From: Ignavibacteriales bacterium
Lineage (GTDB): Bacteria; Bacteroidota; Ignavibacteria; Ignavibacteriales; Ignavibacteriaceae
Length of the DNA stretch: 64,000 nt
NCBI GenBank assembly: GCA_015709675.1
Contig: CP054182.1
Span: 909,448-973,447, forward strand
Direction: 5' to 3'
Part shown: in pieces, positions 14,394 through 21,814 of the stretch
How the letters are laid out: the number at the start of each line of letters is the position of its first letter
Numbering within the stretch: position 1 is the first letter of the stretch
Notes under the pieces: model-generated
Seen by the model: only the letters and a program-made list of their open reading frames with translations
What the model was told of the DNA's origin: nothing
The model's database searches: none
Translations under genes and position numbers: made by a program

Positions 14394-16526
14394 ATGACAG
14401 AAGCGTTTACTACCCGGATTTGGCAGACAGTTATTCTGCTGCTCGTGTTATTTTCTCATTCCTATTCCCAGAAAAAGGAGACCGACCTGACAAAACCCCC
14501 TTCCGCTAAAAAAACAGCCAAAGAGCTGACCGCCCACGGAGATACCCGCATTGACCACTATTACTGGCTGAACAATCGGGAAGATCCGGAGGTTATCAGT
14601 TATCTTGACGCGGAAAACGCATATACTGCACGGATGCTGCAGCATACGGAAAAGCAGCAGGAGGAGCTTTTTGAGGAGATGAAGGGGAGAATAAGACAGA
14701 ACGATAAATCAGTGCCCTACAAACTGAACGGATTTATCTATTACACCCGCTATGAGGAGGGGAAGGAGTACCCGTTTTATTGCCGGAGAGCGCTGCATGA
14801 AGGGGCTCCGGAAGTTATCATGCTTGATGTGAATGCCCTTTCAGAGGGGTACAGTTATTATCAGATCGGCTCGGTGCAGATCAGTCCGGATAACAGTATT
14901 GCCGCTTATGGCGTGGATACACTCAGCCGCCGTATATACAGCATCAAATTTAAGAATCTGGCAACGGGGGAGTATTACAAGGATGAAATTCCGAATACCA
15001 CCGGGTCGGTTGCCTGGGCTGATGATAATAAAACCGTCTATTATACGGTAAAGGATAATACCCTGAGGCCGTACCGTATATACCGCCACCGGCTTGGCGA
15101 TGATCCGGCCAATGATGTGCTGATGTATGAAGAGAGCGATGCTACATTCAACTCCTGGGTTTACCGCGCGGCATCAGGCAGATTTATTATTATCGCCTCA
15201 AGCAGCACGGTTTCAAATGAATACCGGATTCTTCCGGCGGATAATCCCGGAGGAGAGTTTGCGGTATTTGAGCCGCGTCAGCGCGGGCACGAGTATTCCA
15301 TCGCAAGCGTGGGGGATAAGTTCTACATCATTACCAATCTTGACGCAAAGAATTTCCGTCTGATGGAAACAACGGCTGATAAAACGGAAAAGAAGCACTG
15401 GAAGGAAAAAGTTGCTCACCGCAGTGATGTTTTTCTTGAGGGCATGACACCGTTTAACGATTATCTGGTGCTTGAAGAAAGAAAGAACGGACTGATTGGT
15501 ATCCGCGTGATGAATCTGAAGGAAAATAAGGAACACTATATCAATTTTGGCGAGGAAACGTATGTAGCGTGGAGTTCAACCAATCCGGAACCGCAAAGCG
15601 AACTTTTCCGCTACGGATACTCATCGCTCACAACGCCAAACTCTGTATATGATTATAATATGAAGACAGGAGAGAAAATTCTCCTGAAGCAGGATGAGGT
15701 TGTAGGTGATTTCTCGGCGGAGAATTACCATGCTGAGCGTATATATGCAAAAGCAAAAGACGGGAAATCCGTTCCCATTTCACTTGTTTACCGGAAGGGA
15801 ACCAAAAAAGACGGCACCGCCCCGCTGCTGCTCTACGGATATGGTTCTTACGGCATCAGCTCCGATCCTTATTTTAACGCGGCACGGTTAAGCCTGCTTG
15901 ACCGGGGATTTATTTATGCCATAGCACATATCCGCGGCGGACAGGAGCTTGGCAGAGAGTGGTACGAGGATGGCAAACTGCTGAAAAAAATTAACACCTT
16001 TACTGATTTTATTGCCTCGGGTGAATACCTGGTACAGCAGAAATATACATCAAACAGCAAAATGTTTGCCATGGGAGGAAGCGCCGGCGGGCTGCTGATT
16101 GGCGCAGTGGTGAATATGGCCCCGGATCTTTTTCACGGTGTGATTGCATCCGTTCCGTTTGTGGATGTGGTAACGACCATGCTTGATGCCTCCATTCCCC
16201 TTACCACGGGTGAATATGATGAGTGGGGAAATCCGGAAGTGAAGGAGTACTATGAGTATATGCTCTCGTATTCACCGTATGATCAGGTGGAAGCAAAAAA
16301 ATATCCTCATATGCTGGTACTCACCGGACTGCATGACTCGCAGGTGCAATACTGGGAGCCGGCCAAGTGGGTTGCAAAACTTCGCGACATGAAAACCGAT
16401 ACGAATCTGCTGCTTCTTGATACCGATATGGAAGCAGGCCACTCAGGCACTTCAGGAAGATTCAAGAGATTTAAAAAGACCGCGCTGCAGTATGCTTTTT
16501 TGCTTGAACTGGCAGGCGTAAAATAA
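14394..16526 (+). CDS. Prolyl oligopeptidase family S9A (oligopeptidase B-like)
   Basis: About 710 residues; start chosen at ATG 14394 (MTEAFTTRIW) so that the hydrophobic LLLVLFSHSYSQ works as a signal peptide; ATG 14367 is possible. The N-terminal seven-bladed propeller region (to about residue 420) is followed by an alpha/beta hydrolase. Catalytic Ser is in MGGSAGGLL, Asp in LTGLHDSQV and His in EAGHSGTSGR. The order and the GYDEWGNP segment match protease II (PtrB). It cleaves oligopeptides, probably after basic residues, but specificity is not proven from sequence. The signal peptide suggests a periplasmic location, unlike cytosolic E. coli PtrB. Confidence 0.92.
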   Translation: MTEAFTTRIWQTVILLLVLFSHSYSQKKETDLTKPPSAKKTAKELTAHGDTRIDHYYWLNNREDPEVISYLDAENAYTARMLQHTEKQQEELFEEMKGRIRQNDKSVPYKLNGFIYYTRYEEGKEYPFYCRRALHEGAPEVIMLDVNALSEGYSYYQIGSVQISPDNSIAAYGVDTLSRRIYSIKFKNLATGEYYKDEIPNTTGSVAWADDNKTVYYTVKDNTLRPYRIYRHRLGDDPANDVLMYEESDATFNSWVYRAASGRFIIIASSSTVSNEYRILPADNPGGEFAVFEPRQRGHEYSIASVGDKFYIITNLDAKNFRLMETTADKTEKKHWKEKVAHRSDVFLEGMTPFNDYLVLEERKNGLIGIRVMNLKENKEHYINFGEETYVAWSSTNPEPQSELFRYGYSSLTTPNSVYDYNMKTGEKILLKQDEVVGDFSAENYHAERIYAKAKDGKSVPISLVYRKGTKKDGTAPLLLYGYGSYGISSDPYFNAARLSLLDRGFIYAIAHIRGGQELGREWYEDGKLLKKINTFTDFIASGEYLVQQKYTSNSKMFAMGGSAGGLLIGAVVNMAPDLFHGVIASVPFVDVVTTMLDASIPLTTGEYDEWGNPEVKEYYEYMLSYSPYDQVEAKKYPHMLVLTGLHDSQVQYWEPAKWVAKLRDMKTDTNLLLLDTDMEAGHSGTSGRFKRFKKTALQYAFLLELAGVK

Positions 16527-16559
16527 TTTCAGGACGCAAACAACAAAAGGAGACTGCTT

Positions 16560-18188
16560 ATAACACCAAAAAGATCAGCCCGGGCATCTTTATGGATTGA
16601 ACAACTTTTTTTTATTGTATTATTTTTCGCAGGCATTACGCACACAGAAGCGCAGGTTATCAGGAGCGGTGATATACGGGTGTTTCTGGACAGTCTTGCC
16701 GCAGCCATTCCCGCTGATACCGGTACGGATGCATATACCGAACCGGCCGCGGAAGATGAGGTTAACTGGAAACTTGCGGTAAAGCGGGTTCTGGAAAGTG
16801 ACTTTAGCAGCGCGCATACCAGCGCCGGATCATTCGGTTATGGTATATATCAGTTTACTGATACCGAAAGCCAGAAGATTTATTACATTCTGGCTAAAAC
16901 CTCAGGGGGTATAAACTACTGGGGGTACTTCGCTTTTAATGGTTCTGCTTCCCGGCAGAAGCTGATTATTCAGGCGCCTCACTCACGCTACGATTTCAAA
17001 ACCGAGCTCCAGAGCAATTATGTATTCTGGAAATCAGGAGCCAGGGCACTCTTTGTTGCAGGGATTCACCGGTGCAATGCAACGGGGTATTCCTCCTGCG
17101 CGGGTACAACCACGGTCTGCCAGACCTCCGGATTATCTGAGAAATTCAGAAAATCAGATCCTGCTCATAACGTAAACAGTACTTTTCAGTTCACCACGTA
17201 TATAGTTGATTCCGCCCTTACAAACTCCATATTCGTGCAATTACACGGATTTGCTTATACACCGACCGACCCGGATCTGATTATGAGCAACGGAGTAACC
17301 GCGGATCCCGTGACGGATTATCTCTCCACGCTTAAATCCGAACTGCTCGAACTGAATGACACGCTTGATTTTAAGATACTCCATATAGATACCACCTGGA
17401 ATAAACTGACGGGAACAACCAATGTGCAGGGGAGGATGATTAACGGCTCACTGAATCCCTGCGGAAGCTCCGCCTCTGTTAACTCCGGCAGATTTCTGCA
17501 TATTGAACAGGTATATACGAATCTGCGGGACAATGAAACAAGCTGGGATGTAATGGCAACGGCTATAATTAACACGTTTCCTGAAGACCCGCTGCCGGTT
17601 GAGCTTTCACAGTTTCAGGCCGCAGTATCAGGGTTTAACGCGAATCTCTACTGGCGCACGGAAACCGAGGTAAACAATTACGGATTTGAGATTGAACGGC
17701 TGCAGCAGGAGAGAAACGATAATGGTAACGCTGCAGATGATTGGCGAACCATAGCTTTTGTACCGGGGTATGGCAATTCGAACTCTGCCAGGGAATACAA
17801 TTTTACCGATAAAGAACTTACCGCAGGAACATATCTGTACCGTCTGAAGCAGATTGATACCGACGGCGCGTATGAGTATTCCCATTCGCTGAGTGTAACA
17901 ATCAGGGAATCAGGATTTGTGCTGTATGGCAGTTATCCTAATCCGTTTAATGCATCAGCGGTTATCTCCTACTATCTGCCGGAAGAGGAGCATCTGAGGA
18001 TTGAGATATTTGATGTGCTGGGGAGAAAACAGCGTGATCTTGTAAATGCTGCAAGGGGGGCAGGACTTCACAAAGAAAGCTGGGACGGCACTGACAACAG
18101 CGGAGGCCTTCTGCCGTCAGGAGTGTATATATACCGGCTGAGGACGGGAGAAATCAGTGTCTCGGGAAAATTACTTATGCAGAAATAG
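16560..18188 (+). CDS. T9SS ectoprotein with apparent AUA start codon
   Basis: The frame is open from 16527, and no ATG, GTG or TTG lies upstream of the hydrophobic segment. The best start is ATA at 16560, seven bases after AAGGAG (16547-16552), giving a signal peptide: basic TPKRSARASLW, hydrophobic LFFIVLFFAGI, cleavage near TEAQ. Starting at GTG 16680 would remove the signal peptide. The mature part (KLIIQAPHSRYDF, FVAGIHRCN, SIFVQLHGF, GRFLHIEQVYTNLR) loosely recalls N-formylglutamate amidohydrolase-like zinc hydrolases; low certainty. A fibronectin-like linker (LPVELSQF) and a T9SS domain (YGSYPNPFN, ending KLLMQK) follow. The AUA could also be a mutation or sequencing error of ATG. Confidence 0.75.
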   Translation: MTPKRSARASLWIEQLFFIVLFFAGITHTEAQVIRSGDIRVFLDSLAAAIPADTGTDAYTEPAAEDEVNWKLAVKRVLESDFSSAHTSAGSFGYGIYQFTDTESQKIYYILAKTSGGINYWGYFAFNGSASRQKLIIQAPHSRYDFKTELQSNYVFWKSGARALFVAGIHRCNATGYSSCAGTTTVCQTSGLSEKFRKSDPAHNVNSTFQFTTYIVDSALTNSIFVQLHGFAYTPTDPDLIMSNGVTADPVTDYLSTLKSELLELNDTLDFKILHIDTTWNKLTGTTNVQGRMINGSLNPCGSSASVNSGRFLHIEQVYTNLRDNETSWDVMATAIINTFPEDPLPVELSQFQAAVSGFNANLYWRTETEVNNYGFEIERLQQERNDNGNAADDWRTIAFVPGYGNSNSAREYNFTDKELTAGTYLYRLKQIDTDGAYEYSHSLSVTIRESGFVLYGSYPNPFNASAVISYYLPEEEHLRIEIFDVLGRKQRDLVNAARGAGLHKESWDGTDNSGGLLPSGVYIYRLRTGEISVSGKLLMQK

Positions 18189-18195
18189 ATGTATA

Positions 18196-18279
18196 GAATT
18201 ATGAAGTATGAATTATGAAGTATGAATGGTGAATTGTGAATGGTGAATGGTGAATGGTGAATGGTGAATTATGAAGTAT
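18196..18279 (+). repeat. Heptanucleotide tandem repeat (12 units)
   Basis: Phased units GAATTAT, GAAGTAT, GAATGGT and GAATTGT, starting seven bases after the stop codon of the T9SS gene. Includes four consecutive GAATGGT units. Confidence 0.95.
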
Positions 18280-18519
18280 GAACTTCGCTCTTCACAAATT
18301 CGTACAGACAGAGAACAATCCGTCTAAGCAATGTACAATTAACATTAAATAATGTACATTTTTTGAAAATTGATTAATCTTCGTACAGACAGATGACAAT
18401 CTGTCTCCAACAAGGCGGATTGAGTTTTAGCGCAGAGTCCGCAAAGCTATGCGCCAAGTAACGCAGAGGTTAATAAAAAACTCACATTATTTTGGCGCTA
18501 AACAATTTTCAACTCTCAA
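18280..18519. repeat. Intergenic repeat cluster shared with 21585-21814
   Basis: No gene. Contains two GACAGA-type inverted repeats (CAGACAG at 18305 and 18386), then from 18386 to about 18510 a block nearly identical to 21667-21792, including CGCAGAGTCCGCAAAG and GCGCCAAGTAACGCAG. It ends in heptamers CAATTTT, CAACTCT, CAACTAT (18503-18523) that overlap the stop of the next minus-strand gene. Confidence 0.85.
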
Positions 18520-21477
18520 CTATTTCAGCAATGTCATCTTTCTGGTAATACTGGTTCCGTTCCACTCTGCGCGATAGAAGTAGATGCCCGATGAAAATTC
18601 AGCGGCATTTAAGGTAATGGTGTGCTCTCCGGCCTGCAGTACCTCGTTTGTTAATGATCTTACTTTCTGACCGAGGATGTTATATATATTCAGTTTAACC
18701 AGACCCGCAGCCGGTATTGCAAATCGAATGGAGGTTTCCGGATTAAACGGATTCGGGTAATTCTGTGATAGTGAAAACTCTGCCGGAATAATCGCGGTGT
18801 TTTCTACTATGGAAGTTGTATAATCAGTAAAGTTGCTGTTGTAAATCTGATGGGCAAAATCTGTGACATCCTGCACTTTTTTAATTGAGTTTAAAGCAGT
18901 ATTACTTCGTCCTATTGCCAAAGAAACTAAAATAGAAACCGGTTTGTTTTTTTCCATCCTGAAAGGCCCGGCAGTGAGCAGAAAACGCTGATCAATGTAA
19001 GTGTTATTGAGCCACCCCGTACCAGAAACCGGGTTACCGCTATACATAAAATGAGGATTAATATTATCGCAGTCTGAAAGTGCAGGACCATTCCCAAAGC
19101 TCCACTCGCAAACATCAATCGGCTGCCCCCAATTATCATTTCCAAGTTGTATATTACGAAGCATTGCAGTTAAAGTTTGTGATCCAACCTGCGGATGTGA
19201 CTGCATTGTTTGCATAAATGAAGAGACAGGAACAAAACGGGCACCGGAAATAGTACGCTGTCCTATAGCAGGGCCTAAATTCACTGATACTGAATCCAGC
19301 GGAGTATCAGTACCCTCATCATAGAGACCGTTGCTGTTACTATCAATATAAGTGACACCAGGAATATATGTATAAGGAAGCTGAGTAAAACTCTGCATGA
19401 ACGCAGGCGGATTTTCACCAAATTCAGTATCACCGCCGTCATTGTAAGCATAACCTCCGTTACGTGTTGAGTCAGACCCGATTAAATCATCTGAGTAATC
19501 TCCAAGATCAGGGTCAGAATAGACAGAAAAGTAAACATCATCCAGAACATCATGCGTGCCCTTGTTAGTAATAGTATAGCCAATGAAAGCCGTTTCATTA
19601 AAACCACTCGTTGAAAGGGATTTAACAAAAACCGATTGAGCTACCTGAATTCCAAGGGGGTGCTGATCTCGAAATAAGCGTTTTAGACTTGGCACTGCAT
19701 CGTTATAAACCGTATATGATGTGTAGTCTCCAATCAACAATGGAGCATCTTCATTTTGATCCCATTGGTTATTACCATTCAGGTCAGTTGGTTCATATAT
19801 GCCATCATTGTTGCCATCATAAAACTCAGCACCTGTTTGAACTGCATAGCGATACTTTTGCCATGCTTCACCAAAGGGTGCGTCTGATGAACGGACAACA
19901 AAAATTGAACTTCTTGGGTCTGCCGTATCTCCCCCGACAGTGCCGGGGAGGTAATCGAACAGACGAATGGCCAAAGAATTTCCATTAGCCCAGAGAGAAT
20001 TACCGGCAAGACCTGACAGGGTGAAGCCGGACGTAAAAAGGAAATCCTTATTGTCATATTTACCTGAAGTAAATCCACCCGCATTGTTATAAGGAATGCT
20101 CATAAGACCTGCCTGTAGTGTATCGATTAACTTGACATCGCCTATTGAGAAAAACGAGTTATTGAAAGGAGTTGTGGTCTGTATTCCCGAACCGCCAGTT
20201 ACTATAGCTTTCCAACGAACGAAATCCCCGGTAGCAAAATCACCAATTGCGTGTGAGTAGATATGATCTCCTGCTATTGAGTCGCTGAACATTCCCTGAT
20301 CATTAAGAGAAATAAGTTCAACCGCACCATTATTTTTGCTTATTAATAACTGGACAGATGCAAGAGGTGAATTTTCAGTTTTTACTCTGACTCTAAACTC
20401 ATCATGCCCGGAACCCGCATCAGTAATTGCATAATAACCGTATATGGCCGGAGGTACCGGTTCATCAATAGTTCCGTATGTTGAACCAGTATAAATTGCC
20501 ATGCCTGAGGAGTCACGATTGCTGAGAAAGCAAAACATATTACCAGTAAAAGAAACAAAAGAATAAAAGTCGTCCCCCCTATAATTAGTAATTTTATGGG
20601 GATTGCTGAAAGGAGGGTATCCGGTTCCACTGGTGACTTTGAAAATGTCATTTTGCATTAATGGCGGATGTGGGGTTGCAACAGCGTTTTCAAAATAGAT
20701 GCTGATCGTGTCTCCGCCCTCTTTGTTGACCTTAATATGTCTGGGTGTTAGCATATTAGCAGCTATAAGGAGAGGGCTCGTCCAGTCAGAGCCCCCGTTT
20801 GTTGAAGATATAGAATATATACCGGTTTGGTTGGTATAAGAATACACGCACCACAATTCGCCATTTGGAGTTTCAGTGACAACACCGGAAGACACCCCGG
20901 TTAGTGCGGGGCTCCCTACTTCCAGGGGAATGGACCAGGTTAAACCACTGTCGCTGCTGACCGACCTGTAAAGTTTACCAGATCTGCTATGAGAATAGAA
21001 TATTTTTCCATTAGGTGATTGAGTAAAAAAACCGCTGCGAGCTGCTCTTTTCGCTAGCGCGGTTATACCATTTAAAAGTTCAGCCGGAGCTGACCAGGAT
21101 TCTCCATTATCATCTGAATAGATAAAAAAGTGCACTACTGCTTTACAGCCAAGGAGGATTCGTCCGCTGGGTAATTTGATAACGGTTATCGTATGGGTCG
21201 AGTCAGCAGTGGGCGGGAAGTCAGGGAAAATAATTTCATTACTATTGGATTGCCAGACACCGTTAATCTGCTTTTTGTGCCAGAGTTTTTTTCCTGCAAT
21301 TGGGTTGTTTTCAACCCAGAATAAATGAACAACTCCATCATCGCTTTGTATTAAGGCAGGTGAGAAGAGTTGGCTAATTGAATTGTCGATGGGAACTTTT
21401 TGCATCTGTGGGTAAAGAGATGCTGAGAGAATGTAGAAAAAGATTATTCCGAAAAAGATGAATTTGCCAGCGAACAT
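18520..21477 (-). CDS. Sialidase-like (BNR repeat) T9SS protein, paralogue 1
   Basis: 985 residues. Signal peptide (FFGIIFFYILSASLYPQ), then about 320 residues with several Asp-boxes (SDDNGESWSAP, SSDSGLTWSIP, STNGGSDWTSP), the hallmark of BNR/sialidase-type propellers. Next is a Y-D-rich middle region of about 500 residues with calcium-binding-like stretches (DGNNDGIYEPTDLNGNNQWDQNED), then a T9SS type A domain (SQNYPNPFNP, ending KMTLLK). A sialidase catalytic set (Arg triad, Tyr/Glu) cannot be recognised, so enzymatic activity is unproven. It is a tandem paralogue of the gene at 21815, with the last ~105 residues almost identical. Surface protein by T9SS rule. Confidence 0.88.
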   Translation of the reverse strand: MFAGKFIFFGIIFFYILSASLYPQMQKVPIDNSISQLFSPALIQSDDGVVHLFWVENNPIAGKKLWHKKQINGVWQSNSNEIIFPDFPPTADSTHTITVIKLPSGRILLGCKAVVHFFIYSDDNGESWSAPAELLNGITALAKRAARSGFFTQSPNGKIFYSHSRSGKLYRSVSSDSGLTWSIPLEVGSPALTGVSSGVVTETPNGELWCVYSYTNQTGIYSISSTNGGSDWTSPLLIAANMLTPRHIKVNKEGGDTISIYFENAVATPHPPLMQNDIFKVTSGTGYPPFSNPHKITNYRGDDFYSFVSFTGNMFCFLSNRDSSGMAIYTGSTYGTIDEPVPPAIYGYYAITDAGSGHDEFRVRVKTENSPLASVQLLISKNNGAVELISLNDQGMFSDSIAGDHIYSHAIGDFATGDFVRWKAIVTGGSGIQTTTPFNNSFFSIGDVKLIDTLQAGLMSIPYNNAGGFTSGKYDNKDFLFTSGFTLSGLAGNSLWANGNSLAIRLFDYLPGTVGGDTADPRSSIFVVRSSDAPFGEAWQKYRYAVQTGAEFYDGNNDGIYEPTDLNGNNQWDQNEDAPLLIGDYTSYTVYNDAVPSLKRLFRDQHPLGIQVAQSVFVKSLSTSGFNETAFIGYTITNKGTHDVLDDVYFSVYSDPDLGDYSDDLIGSDSTRNGGYAYNDGGDTEFGENPPAFMQSFTQLPYTYIPGVTYIDSNSNGLYDEGTDTPLDSVSVNLGPAIGQRTISGARFVPVSSFMQTMQSHPQVGSQTLTAMLRNIQLGNDNWGQPIDVCEWSFGNGPALSDCDNINPHFMYSGNPVSGTGWLNNTYIDQRFLLTAGPFRMEKNKPVSILVSLAIGRSNTALNSIKKVQDVTDFAHQIYNSNFTDYTTSIVENTAIIPAEFSLSQNYPNPFNPETSIRFAIPAAGLVKLNIYNILGQKVRSLTNEVLQAGEHTITLNAAEFSSGIYFYRAEWNGTSITRKMTLLK

Positions 21478-21501
21478 TTAAGGACCCTTTAAATATTTCA
21501 C

Positions 21502-21533
21502 GAAACTTAGTAAAAATTGATAAAACCACCAAA
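21502..21533 (-). promoter_or_regulatory. Candidate promoter of sialidase-like paralogue 1
   Basis: On the minus strand TTTG, a 20-bp spacer and TAAGTTTC (one mismatch to TAnnTTTG), ending about 25 bases before the ATG at 21477. Confidence 0.45.
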
Positions 21534-21584
21534 TCTTGAATTCTGAAGTCTCAATTATGAAGTATAGATGTCTTTTTCTCCTAC

Positions 21585-21814
21585 TTCGTACAGACAGAGA
21601 ACAATCTGTCTTAGAATTATGAAGTATAAATTATGAAGTATGAATTTCGTTCTTCACAAACCCGTACAGACAGATGACAATCTGTCTCCAACAAGGCGGA
21701 TTGAGTTTTAACGCAGAGTCCGCAAAGCTATGCGCCAAGTAACGCAGAGGTTAATAAAAAACTCACATTATTTTGGCGCTAAACAATTTTCAACTTTCAA
21801 TTTTCAACTCTCAA
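21585..21814. repeat. Intergenic repeat cluster, second copy
   Basis: Contains GACAGA inverted repeats at 21591-21611 and 21667-21687, short GAATTAT/GAAGTAT heptamers at about 21614-21645, the block shared with 18386-18510, and five heptamers (CAATTTT, CAACTTT, CAATTTT, CAACTCT, CAACTAT; 21784-21818) overlapping the stop of the gene at 21815. No coding potential. Confidence 0.85.

Noticed and set aside
16597-16782. TTG-started alternative frame at the T9SS gene, suggesting a frameshift in the T8 run
   Set aside because: It lacks a basic n-region and runs into unrelated sequence; the AUA-started frame gives a better ribosome site and signal peptide without any indel.
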